Shown here piece by piece: positions 1-11,078 of a stretch of DNA of 34,845 nt. This stretch comes from Paulinella micropora (Eukaryota > Cercozoa > Imbricatea > Euglyphida). Under the pieces are notes generated by a model. The model saw only the letters and a program-made list of their open reading frames with translations, did not search any database and was not told the DNA's origin. Each line of letters starts with the position of its first letter. Position 1 is the first letter of the stretch. Made by a program: the position numbers and the translations under genes. Location of the stretch: the NCBI GenBank assembly GCA_009731375.1, contig BJOX01000015.1:1140019-1174863 (forward strand), in the 5' to 3' direction.

Positions 1-63
<63 letters not shown>

Positions 64-143
64 TAGAGAGAGAGAGGGGGGGGGTTGATTGCTACGTAAT
101 GTATGTATGTTTATATGTACATGTGTATGTATGTATGTGTGTG

Positions 144-183
<40 letters not shown>

Positions 184-298
184 TGTGTGTCTGTCTGTCT
201 GTGTGTGACTGTGTGTGACAGACTATGTATCAGGTAGGTAGGTACCAATAGGTAGGTAAGTAGGTAGGTAAGTAGGCAGGTAGGTAGGTAGTCGCAAT
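1..298. repeat. Simple repeats (TG)n, (GA)n, (GTAT)n, (GTAG)n
   Basis: Consecutive dinucleotide and tetranucleotide tracts fill this stretch. Reading frames through it give only low-complexity peptides, so no gene is called. Confidence 0.95.
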
Positions 299-800
299 TT
301 TGCGAGTATATAAAGCATATGCATTTTATGTATATATTATAAGCTTCACACACAGAGATAAGAGGACAGATCAAAGTGTGTTTACGCGACGAACAGGACA
401 AAAACTAGAAAAAAATAGATAGCTATATGTCAACCTCATACTGTTCTAGTCATATGCAGTAGTGGCAGTTTGGGAATGATCTCATCCTGTTGTTTTGTTG
501 AGTAAGTAAATCACGCTGTTGCTAGCGACCTCTTGGAGGCCCTGGAAAGCCCACACAGACTGTGGGGTGCATGTTGTGGGTAAAAGTGGTAGGTCTGCAT
601 GCATGTCTGAGGAGGGCTTGACAAGGTTCCAGGTGGAGAATTTTCCTAAAAATCAGTGCACATACTCAATGCACGAACCTATACCTAATGGTGTCCTCGG
701 TTAGTCGAAAGGAGACCTGCTTCCTGGTTGCCACACTCCCACTGTGGCAGAATGGCGCTTCGCCCCTGACGTAAGGTCCAGACAAAAATGGACCCTGGAG
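299..800. other. Non-repetitive stretch without recognisable gene
   Basis: About 500 bases of ordinary complexity between two microsatellite blocks. Short open frames exist on both strands, but none has a recognisable motif or a convincing pair of splice sites. It could hold part of an exon or UTR of the gene suggested by the exon-like islands further right. Confidence 0.5.
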
Positions 801-803
801 GAA

Positions 804-1462
<659 letters not shown>

Positions 1463-1469
1463 AATAGTT

Positions 1470-1529
1470 TAATGGTCCATATAGGGATTCGAGGAGACCC
1501 AGCAAGGATTGCGTGTCGCCATGGATGAC
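1470..1529 (+). other. Exon-like island between microsatellites (weak)
   Basis: A 60-base unique segment lies between (GA)n and (GTAT)n. It follows an AG (GCAATAG) and is followed by GTATGTACG, which resembles a splice donor. One + frame is open and reads FNGPYRDSRRPSKDC. The minus strand is also open, so the strand is not certain. The function is unknown; the call rests only on its resemblance to the exon layout of the two better-supported genes. Confidence 0.22.
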
Positions 1530-1792
1530 ATGTATGTACGTATGCATGTATGCAGGTGTATGTCTGTTTGTATGTATGCATGCATGTAATACTATGTATT
1601 TATATATGTATATATGTGCATCTGTATATATGTATATATGTATGTATGGATGGATGGATTGATGGGTGAATGCATGTATGGATGGATGGATGTGTAGGCC
1701 AGGTCATCAACTCAGACACTTTTGCATCCGTGAAGTGACCAAGGTATGTATGTATGCATGTATGTAAGTATGTATGTATGTATGTATATATG

Positions 1793-1826
<34 letters not shown>

Positions 1827-2204
1827 TGTATATGTATGTATGTATATGTATGTACGTACGTACGTACGTATGTATGTATGTATGTATGTATGTATGTATG
1901 TGTATGCATGCATGTATGTATGTATGTATGTATGTATGTATGTATGTATATACGTATGTATGTATGTGTGTACGTATGGATGTATGTATGTCTGTATGCA
2001 TACATGTATGTGTATGCATGTATGTGTATGTGTATGTGTATGTGTATGTAATGTATGTAATATGCATGTATTTATGTAATCTATTTAGTGTATGCGATCT
2101 ACGTATGTATGTATGTATGTATGTATGTATATATGTATGTATGTATGTATGCCATTTATTTTATGTATGTATGTATGTATGTACGTATGTATGTATTGAT
2201 ACGT
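1530..2204. repeat. (GTAT)n tetranucleotide array
   Basis: The (GTAT)n array carries point variants such as GTAC and GCAT. It is interrupted at about 1690-1743 by unique sequence. Repetitive Met-Tyr-Val-Cys frames across it are not genes. Confidence 0.95.
1698..1743 (+). other. Exon-like island with acceptor and (GTAT)n donor (weak)
   Basis: Forty-six unique bases lie between GTGTAG and GTATGTATG. Only one of the three + frames is open across it (PGHQLRHFCIREVTK). Its phase does not join cleanly to the longer open island at 2222-2371, so a gene model cannot be closed. Confidence 0.25.
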
Positions 2205-2221
2205 TTACTATTTCATTTTAG

Positions 2222-2371
2222 CCCCTGCGATCTGCTATTTCATTCATCTGGTTTGGGATCCAACCAAAATGGTGACGCACATGCACACCAGAATCATCAA
2301 CTGTTTGCAGCTTGCATTTAATAATAATTACTACTGCGTGGCTGTGTGGACAGCCTACGCTTTCAACTCAG
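2222..2371 (+). other. Possible exon of an unrecognised + strand gene
   Basis: The island follows a good acceptor (TTTCATTTTAG at its left edge) and ends at TCAG followed by GTATTTTC, a plausible donor. One frame is open throughout and reads in part CYFIHLVWDPTKMVTH and NNNYYCVAVWTAYAF. No family is recognised. It converges on the decayed C48-like gene whose minus-strand stop is at 2402, so it may instead be 3' flanking sequence of that locus. Confidence 0.27.
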
Positions 2372-2401
2372 GTATTTTCTGACAACCTCATGTCGACGTC
2401 T

Positions 2402-3043
2402 TCACCATAGGTGGCTCCTGTGATTTGCCCTCATGCAGAAGCGCATACATCCAGGTATTTTCGGTAGGTCAAACTCCTTGCTGATGTCCTTGTCTTCATA
2501 CTTGTGGCACACTAGCCAGAGCAGAGCTAGAGACAGATATCCACCTTCCCATCCCTGCTGCTGTGCTCTCACCTCCAGGTATGTAGGATCCTTGGCATAA
2601 CGGATTCCGTTCGTGTACACCTTCCTCATTATATTTTTCACCGCGTGTGGTATGCGCCTTCTCCCTGATAGAGTATTTGCATGGTAGACCTGCGAGTTGC
2701 AGCGCCAGTGGGGAACCCAGTGGTAGGCATCTGTATATGCCACGCCGAGCACGAGTTTTTTTTCCTGCAGCCTCTCATACTCGCCGTCTAGATAATCTTG
2801 TTTTGTGACAGCAGGATCCACGATTCCAATCTCTTCTGGCTGGTAGGCACAATTCATAGCGATGGCAATCAGCCCCATGTAAATTTGCTTGTCATCTAAC
2901 ACCTCACCTTGTTTAATCTGGTCCTCGGAGACGTTAAAGCGCATATTTCGTCGCACTTCCTCGTAGTTTGGTAAGGTGTGCGGTTCTGGGGCTGGGCAAA
3001 ACGCTTGTTCAAGCCATGCAGGGTATGTTGGAGAACCATCTTA
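2402..3043 (-). pseudogene. C48/Ulp1-like cysteine-protease fold domain, catalytic residues lost
   Basis: The frame runs from an in-frame TAA at 3041-3043 to a stop at 2402. Its order of elements resembles the C48 (Ulp1/SENP) peptidase fold: an L-D-D-x-x-I segment, a YHWV motif where the catalytic His sits, VYHANTL where families have VYDSL, and QQQGWEGGYLSLAL where families have QQ-x-GG-x-DCG. Only the His is kept. The usual Asp is His or Ala, and DCG has become EGG, so a working protease is unlikely. The frame starts inside another open frame that encodes the upstream basic region; no intron with matching phase joins them, which suggests a frameshift. Homology is inferred from motif order only. 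A non-catalytic domain or a relic of a transposon-carried protease are both possible. Confidence 0.5.
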
Positions 3044-3330
3044 GATCTCAGAAAAACCACCTCCCCAGCTTCAACAGGTAAGGCCGGGTCTGGTCGTTTC
3101 GCGTCCTTTCCCTTGGCTTTTGCTTGTTTCTTTGCAGGTGGTTGCCCCGGCACGTTCTCTCCAGTTTCTAGTGCACGTTTTTGACCCAATCGCTGTGCTT
3201 ATGCTCCTGCTGGTGCTTTTGCCTTCTTGGTCTTCGGTTCTTCTCGCTTACGTTTTTTTGCAGGCTTTGAAGATGCTGGTCCCTTCCAAACATGCACCCG
3301 AATTTCACGTAATTCAAACAAGCGTACTTC
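3044..3330 (-). pseudogene. Basic NLS-like segment of the same locus, with in-frame stop
   Basis: Reading from 3330 down, the minus frame gives FELREIRVHVWKG followed by a Lys/Arg-rich stretch (KPAKKRKREEPKTKKAK). A TAA at 3199-3201 interrupts it. The same frame then resumes as GQKRALETGENV and PPAKKQAKAKGKDAKR. The basic clusters look like nuclear localisation signals. An intron removing the stop would have to be very short, and its phases do not match, so I read this as a disrupted coding segment. It lies between the acidic exon (4538-4924) and the C48-like domain. Confidence 0.4.
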
Positions 3331-3433
3331 AATTTTGTGTGAGTGTATGTGTATGTATTTGTTTGGCTCTGTTTTCCTTTGTTTTGCTTTATTTTGTTCT
3401 ATTTGTTTATTTTGGTGATTTGTTTTTGTGGGG

Positions 3434-3824
3434 GGTGGGGTGGGGGGGGGGGGNNNNNNNNNNNNNNNNNNNNNNNNNNNNNNNNNNNNNNNNNNNNNNN
3501 NNNNNNNNNNNNNNNNNNNNNNNNNNNNNNNNNNNNNNNNNNNNNNNNNNNNNNNNNNNNNNNNNNNNNNNNNNNNNNNNNNNNNNNNNNNNNNNNNNNN
3601 NNNNNNNNNNNNNNNNNNNNNNNNNNNNNNNNNNNNNNNNNNNNNNNNNNNNNNNNNNNNNNNNNNNNNNNNNNNNNNNNNNNNNNNNNNNNNNNNNNNN
3701 NNNNNNNNNNNNNNNNNNNNNNNNNNNNNNNNNNNNNNNNNNNNNNNNNNNNNNNNNNNNNNNNNNNNNNNNNNNNNNNNNNNNNNNNNNNNNNNNNNNN
3801 CCCCCCCCCCCCCCCCCCCCCCCC
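3434..3824. other. Assembly gap flanked by poly-G and poly-C
   Basis: The run of N (3454-3800) has G-rich sequence on its left and 24 C on its right. It falls inside the presumed intron of the minus-strand decayed gene. Open frames reported across the N are meaningless. Confidence 0.95.
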
Positions 3825-3839
3825 ACACACACACAAATA

Positions 3840-3881
3840 AAGGTAGTAGTAGTAGTAGTAGTAGTAATAGTAGTAGTAGTT

Positions 3882-3915
<34 letters not shown>

Positions 3916-4119
3916 AAGAAGAAGGAGCAGTGGCAGTAGGCAGTAGCAGTAGCCGTAGTAGAAGCAGTAGTAGAAGTGGCAGTAGTAGTAGTAGTAGAAG
4001 GAGCAGTAGCAGTAGCCGTAGTAGAAGCAGTAGTAGAAGTGGCAGTAGTAGTAGTAGTAGTACTAGTACTAGTAGTAGTAGTAGTAGAAGTAACAGAAAA
4101 AGTAGTATCAGTAGCGATG

Positions 4120-4193
<74 letters not shown>

Positions 4194-4200
4194 TGTAGCT

Positions 4201-4246
<46 letters not shown>

Positions 4247-4316
4247 CAATAGTAGTAGCAGTAGTAGTAGCAGCAGCAGTAGTAGCGGTAGCAATTGCAG
4301 TTGTAGCAGTAGCAGT

Positions 4317-4383
<67 letters not shown>

Positions 4384-4530
4384 ACAGTGGTAGCAGTGGT
4401 AGCGGCAGCAGCAGCAGCAGTAGTAGTAGTGGTAGTAGTAGTAGTAGTGTAGTAGTAGTAGTAGCTGTAGTAGTAGTACTAGTAATAGTAGTGGTAGTAG
4501 TAGCAGTAGCAGTATCAATAGTAGTAGCTA
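3840..4530. repeat. (GTA)n trinucleotide array with (GCA) and (GTG) variants
   Basis: Nearly 700 bases of interrupted trinucleotide repeat, probably intronic for the minus-strand gene because it starts just after a donor-like GTATGT at 4532-4537. Confidence 0.93.
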
Positions 4531-4537
4531 GACATAC

Positions 4538-4924
4538 AGAGTGGTTCTTCTTGATCTTCCATTCTTCTGCATCCACGTCATCTTGGTCACTGTTGTCTAG
4601 TTCTGCATCTGCAAATGTAGACGGAAGCAAAGCCGACAGCAACGACTCCGCGTCTAGGTCGTCTTCCTCCGGCTCGTGTTCTGCTTCCTCTTCTGCCTCT
4701 TGTTCTGCTTTCGCTGCTTCTTCTTCCTCTGCCTCCTCTTCTATGGCTCGTTGAATCTCATCCTCTTGGAACTCATTGAAGTCGCCGATTTCCAGGTTCT
4801 GCTTTGGTTTTCCCCCATTGTTGTCGCAATTTGCGCGGCATTGACAGGCAAACTCCATGCATATGAGCCCCACAGATTTGCATTCACATGTTTCGCCGCA
4901 TGAATGTTTGCATGAGCATTGAAC
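4538..4924 (-). pseudogene. Cys-rich CXC-like plus acidic exon of the decayed minus-strand gene
   Basis: The minus frame opens with a dense cysteine pattern (CSCKHSCGETCEC, then CMEFACQCRANC) that recalls the CXC/CRC zinc-binding motif of Tesmin/TSO1-type and some transposon proteins. A linker (NLEIGDFNEFQEDEIQ) and a long Glu/Asp-rich stretch follow, ending at WKIKKNHS before a good donor, GTATGT. Upstream of the first Cys there is a stop and no AG in between. Another frame reads on upstream (KVTRKISNWFN), so a frameshift is likely near 4920. Context suggests a nuclear protein with a Cys-rich head and a C48-like tail. The family is not identified. Confidence 0.4.
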
Positions 4925-4954
4925 CAGTTAGATATTTTTCTCGTGACTTTCCAG

Positions 4955-5650
4955 GCATACATGCATGCATACATACATACATACATACATACATACATAA
5001 CATAATTACGTACATAATATGTATGTAACAATACATAACATACATAACATGTATACCATACATAACATACATAATATAAACTACATGCATAACATGCATA
5101 ACATGCATAACATACATAACATACGTAACTAACTTAACATAACTTAACATAACACACACACACACATACATACATGAATTACATGCATAACATGCATAAC
5201 ATGCATAACATACATAACCTACATAACATACATAACTAACTAATCATAACTTAACATAACACACACATACATACATACATACATACATACATACATACAT
5301 ACAACATACATACATACATACATACACATAACATACATACATACATACATACATACATAACATGCATAATATAAATAACATACATAACAGACATAACATA
5401 CATAATAACATACATACATACATACATACATGCATACATACATACATATGTACATACGTGCATACATAAATACATACATAAACATACGTAAACATACATA
5501 AATACATAGCGTACATCCATGACATACATATATAAATACATACATACATACATACATACATACATACACACATACATACAGACATACATACATACATACA
5601 TACATACAGAAATACATACATGCATTCATACATACATACATACCTAACAC
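4955..5650. repeat. (CATA)n tetranucleotide array
   Basis: About 700 bases of (CATA)n with CATAA and GCAT variants. It is the reverse-complement type of the 1530-2204 array. No gene is seen. Confidence 0.95.
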
Positions 5651-5689
5651 GCATAACACGCTACATGCAATCAAACATTACGTACATCT

Positions 5690-6172
5690 TTACACACACG
5701 CGATTTGAACATGACATATATATTTCATACATTCTATAATTCTGTACATGCATGCATGTCTACATGTACATGCTCGTACGTGCAAAGATGCATGCATGTA
5801 TGCTTGTCCATTCAGATATGACTCATATCGAAAACCAAGCCAGTTCGTACAATTCAAGAGTAGAGAAAGCCCCTGAAACAACGTTGGAACTGTAGAGACA
5901 TAGATTTTTACTTGACAGAAATCATAATGGGTCGGACGAGTCATTGGAGAGAAATAGGTATTTGACCATGAATTCCAGCGCAAAAATCATGTCATACATT
6001 GTTATGACTCAAGCAAAAATAGTGGCGCTTCTGGTGTAATACTGGCCTCAAAAATCGATTGATATCTCTACTAATTTTTTTCCCCACCCTGATAAAGACA
6101 CATCCAACCTCATGGCGGTATGGGGATCTGTTTTGAAAAGCAAGCCTAACTCTAGTTTAACGTTCTTCTTGT
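5690..6172. other. Unique sequence without recognised gene
   Basis: Ordinary-complexity DNA. A 97-codon minus frame exists (5690-5983) but has no recognisable motif and no clear splice links, so it is left uncalled. It could contain an upstream exon of the decayed minus-strand gene. Confidence 0.5.
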
Positions 6173-6520
6173 GTAAGCCTAACTACCTACTACTAATATC
6201 AGCGCTCAAAACGCGCATCCAGCAAGTATGAGGCAAAAACGATCTCATGACCGCCACGCCAGAGCCAAGGACGTGACAAAAAACGGCGTACATGGTCCTA
6301 GTTTTCAACATTTTTCTCATAAAAGGCTATGCATGACCTTCTCATTTCGTAAGCCTAGCTACCTACTACTAATACCAGCGCTCAAAACGCGCATCGAACA
6401 AGCATGAGACGAAAACGATTGAATCACCACCACGTAAGCACCAAGTACATGACCAACAAGGCGGAGTAAGTCGTTCTAGTTACCATGATTTTTCTGCTCA
6501 ATCACACTGCATCACATCCC
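6173..6520. repeat. 176-bp tandem duplication, two diverged copies
   Basis: Copy one starts at 6173 and copy two at 6349. Both begin GTAAGCCTA and share CTACCTACTACTAAT and AGCGCTCAAAACGCGCAT. They differ at many positions, so the duplication is not recent. It lies upstream of the lectin-like gene and could contain regulatory DNA, but no specific site is recognised. Confidence 0.85.
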
Positions 6521-7163
6521 TACGTTAGATAGATATGACCTGGCACTGGTAAGCAGATCATTACAGTGGCTCCAAACAAGTTTGTCGTTCCACAGACACA
6601 AACACGACTCCAAGACAAAATTCTTTCACAAGCTGACTCCACAAACGCACACATACAGCCTTCTCAGGCAGAACAAAGAGGGATTAAACAAGGAAACTCG
6701 AATCAAACCATCACAAGATTGTTATCAGCACGAATCTGCTGGTTGTGATTGTTGTGGTTGTGGAGCCAGATGCTTCCAGAAAAGTCTCAGAAAAACAAGA
6801 AAAGCCTGAGGAAAAAGGTTCCAGCAGTGCAAGCACCCAACCCACTAATTCTACTAGTGTTTTACTCAGTTATCCAGCGCTCTGGGCGCCTGAATCCTCT
6901 TCCCTCGTTCTGCTCACAGTAATTGTAATTTTCTCCCGTATCAATTCATGTTTCTTCCGCATCAACATTGATAGCTCGCCGGGCCCAACGCCGAGAAATA
7001 AAAATTGCACAAGTCTCTGCCAGAAGGCCGTTTTTGTTTCAAGTCGCAGGCACAAAAAATGTCAAAGAAGATGCTTGTCAAAATTCACTTGCATTATTGG
7101 AGGCTTGTCATAAGTGGAGACCTGTTAGTACTCCTGTTCAAGTCCCAAGTAGAATCTGCAACG
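6521..7163. other. Upstream region of the lectin-like gene
   Basis: Unique sequence before the predicted start codon. Several overlapping short frames occur, none convincing. No clear TATA element or initiator could be assigned. It probably holds the promoter and 5' UTR, possibly with a further non-coding exon. Confidence 0.4.
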
Positions 7164-7293
7164 ATGAGTACGATCTCCAAGTTCGGTCTGGTCGCCAGTG
7201 TTCTTCTGTCCATCGCTTCTGGTGTTCGTGTTGATCATCCCTCGGTCGCTTCTGCTGTACATGTTAGTCCCTTGCAAGCGCTTCTGGAAAAAG
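7164..7293 (+). CDS. Lectin-like gene, exon 1 (signal peptide)
   Basis: Starts at ATG and ends in phase 1 at the donor AAAG/GTAAAC. It encodes the signal peptide and the first mature residues (VDHPSVASAVHVSPLQALLE). Confidence 0.7.
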
Positions 7294-7744
7294 GTAAACA
7301 GACTCAAGTCACTACTACTAACGTTTATCGCGCCCTTCTTGTTTTCACCCAGCCGCGGAAAGTGTGCCTCCCCCCCTTTCACCGTGATAGATATCTATGT
7401 ATTCATGTCCATGTCCAGTGTCTTGTTTCGCACAAAAGCCAATAAATAGAATACTTCTTGTGACTTTGTTGCAGAGCAACAGTACTGGGCGGCTCAAGAT
7501 AAAACCCCGGAAGAGGCAGCTGACCCATCCGAATCCGAAGAGACAGACCTGCTCCAACTCACTGGAAGTATGACACATTTACATAAGAACTTCACTGCTA
7601 TGAAATATTTGCAGAAGATCTGTTCAACTCATTAGACAATACTTGCCACTCACTCGTAGGAGAAAGAAACGCATAGTCTCACACACACGAGAGAGACGGA
7701 GAGAGAGAAAGACAAAGAGAAAAACATAGACTCACACACACACA

Positions 7745-7784
<40 letters not shown>

Positions 7785-7902
7785 AGAGAGAGAGAGAGAG
7801 AGGCAGAGAGAGAGAGAGAGAGAGGAAGAGAATATATGTATATACATATATGTGCATATATATGTATACATATATATATATATATTATATATACATATAT
7901 AT

Positions 7903-7940
<38 letters not shown>

Positions 7941-8080
7941 AAGAGACGCGAGACGAGACGAGTAAGAGGGACTATTATTATCATCCCTGAATGGTGTGGG
8001 AGTAATGGGTGGGGTTTGAGGAGGGAGGGATGGGGGCGGGGTGGGGGATGATTATTATTATGATTATTATTATGATTATG

Positions 8081-8170
<90 letters not shown>

Positions 8171-8563
8171 ATTTGTATTATGATTAGTATTTTGATTATG
8201 ATTAGTATTTTGATGATTATGATTAGTATTTTGATGATTATGATTAGTATTATGATTATGATTATGATTAGTATTATGATTATGATTAGTATTATGATTA
8301 TGATGTTTATTATGATTATGATGTTTATTATGATTATGTTTATTATGATTATGATGTTTATTATGATTATGATGTTTATTATGATTATGATGTTTATTAT
8401 GATTATGATGTTTATTATGATTATGATGTTTATTATGATTATGATTATTATGATTATGATTATTATGATTATGATTATTATGATTATGATTATTATGATT
8501 ATTATGATTATGATTATGATTATTATTATTATTATAATTATTATTATTATAATTATGATTATA

Positions 8564-8625
<62 letters not shown>

Positions 8626-8686
8626 TATTGCTATTATTGCTATTATTACTATTATTACTATTACAATTACTATTACTATAATTATT

Positions 8687-8720
<34 letters not shown>

Positions 8721-8727
8721 GTATTAC

Positions 8728-8781
<54 letters not shown>

Positions 8782-8860
8782 AGTTATTACTATTACTATT
8801 ACGATTACTATTGCTATTATTAATATTACTATTATTACGATTACTATTACTATTATTATG

Positions 8861-8935
<75 letters not shown>

Positions 8936-9900
8936 TGGACACCGTGATAGCCCAGTGGTCAAGTTCTACCATCTGGGCCCTGTCGCCAGTTCGATTCCCG
9001 TCGGTGCCACCAGTATTTTCATTGAACATACCGGTCTATTTCTGGACCAGTATTTTCATTGAACATACCGGCCCGTCTGGAAGTGTTGGAACTGCCCTTG
9101 CGGGGGTGTCATTAGAGCTTATCGTCAATTCTTCGTACTCCCCTCACGGGTGAGACGATGGAGGCGCATGTGCAGAAATGCATCAGCCATTGACAGAGAA
9201 GCACTATTATTATTATTATTATTATTATATTGTTGTTATTTCATTATTATTATTATCATTGTTATTATTATCATTGTTATCATTATTATTATCATTATTA
9301 TTATTATCATTATTATTATCATTATTATTATTATCATTTTTGTTACCATTATTATTATCATTATTTACTATATCTGAGGCGTACTGATGCAGCTTATGGC
9401 ATATCCTCAACGGACATAAGCCTCCAATACCCTTGTTCGAGGTCCTCCACCCCCCCGTGTCAGTCTCTCGCCTGATGATCGGGGCCACCGATGGAGCTCC
9501 TGAGGGCAAGACTGCACTAAGCCGAGGTTATTCCGCAGTCCCAGCAACCTCTTGCAAGACGTCACCGAATGTGCAAGTGCATACACCAAGCGCGGTTGCT
9601 AGAGCTGCCTCGAAACCCCACCCATAACAATCTGGTGTCTGCTGGGTCCTGGGCTATCAACCAGCATATGCGGAGTTTAACATCTTTTACGCGCGCAACG
9701 ACCCTCCTCCCCAGCATCTACCACCAAAGGGTTATGAGTTGGCGTCACAGTTTAACGCCTTGAGGCCATTGGGCTGAATAATAATAATAATAATAATAAT
9801 GATAATAATATAATATTAATATTAATACTACTACTACTACTACTACTACTACTATACTACTGCTACTATTAATACTTATACTAATTCTAATAATAATACC

Positions 9901-9939
<39 letters not shown>

Positions 9940-10010
9940 CATATTATAATTATTATTATTAATGATGATAGAATGATAATGATACTACTACTACTACTAC
10001 TATACTACTA

Positions 10011-10087
<77 letters not shown>

Positions 10088-10686
10088 TTAATAATAACAC
10101 CAACAACAACAACAACAGGTCGAGGGATGGTGGCGCATGGTACTCGGGCTCAGCCATGACAGATCAATATATATATATTATTATTATTATTACTATTATT
10201 ATTATTACTAATGGACACCGTGATAGCCCAGTGGTCAAGTTCTACCATCTGGGCCCGTTCGCCAGTTCGATTCCCGTCGGTGACACCAGTATTTTCATTG
10301 AACATACCGGTCCGTCTGGAAGTGTTGGAACTGCCCTTGCGGGGGTGTCATTAGAGCCTATGGTCAATTCTTCGTACTCCCCTCACAGACGATGGAGGCG
10401 CATGTGCAGATTTGCATCAGCCATTGACAGAGAAGCACTATTATTATTACTATTACTATTATTATTATTACTATTACTATTATTACTATTACTATTATTA
10501 TTATTACTATGGACACCGTGATAGCCCAGTGGTCAAGTTCTACCATCTGGGCCCTGTCGCCAGTTCGATTCCCGTCGGTGCCACCAGTATTTTCATTGAA
10601 CATACCGGTCCGTCTGGAAGTGTTGGAACTGCCCTTGCGGGGGACAGAGAAGCACTATTATTCATCAGCCATTGACAGAGAAGCAC

Positions 10687-10759
<73 letters not shown>

Positions 10760-11039
10760 GTTATTATTATTATCATTATTATTATCGCTATTTTTATCAT
10801 TATTTTTTTTTTTTCGCTTTTGCAGATTGTCCTGTAATCATCGCCAATCAGAAGTACCGCCTCACAAATTCGTTCACCGGGGCCGGGAAATCTCTGGATG
10901 TGATCAATGATGGGATCAACGACCAGCTGCAGCTAGCCCCGACTGGCCGGTACAGTGCTCCGCCTGCCCGCTTCCGATTTAGTCTTTACAAAATCGTCTG
11001 TGTGTGTGTGTTGTGTTTGTGTGTGTGTGTGTATGAATA

Positions 11040-11078
<39 letters not shown>

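Noticed and set aside
3407-4873. Single long minus frame joining Cys-rich, acidic and poly-Leu/Thr sequence
   Set aside because: Only the part before the GTATGT donor has real complexity; the rest is trinucleotide repeat and N.
7614-7654. Extra lectin exon (KDLFNSLDNTCHSL)
   Set aside because: Its splice sites look acceptable, but it leaves phase 0 where exon 3 needs phase 1, so including it breaks the trefoil frame.
8009-8962. Long Asn-rich and Ile-rich frames
   Set aside because: They are translations of (ATT)n on the two strands; the interval is an intron of the lectin-like gene.
8937-9010. tRNA gene
   Set aside because: A and B boxes are good, but the arms other than the acceptor stem have decayed and the same head recurs in five dispersed copies, so it is a SINE head.
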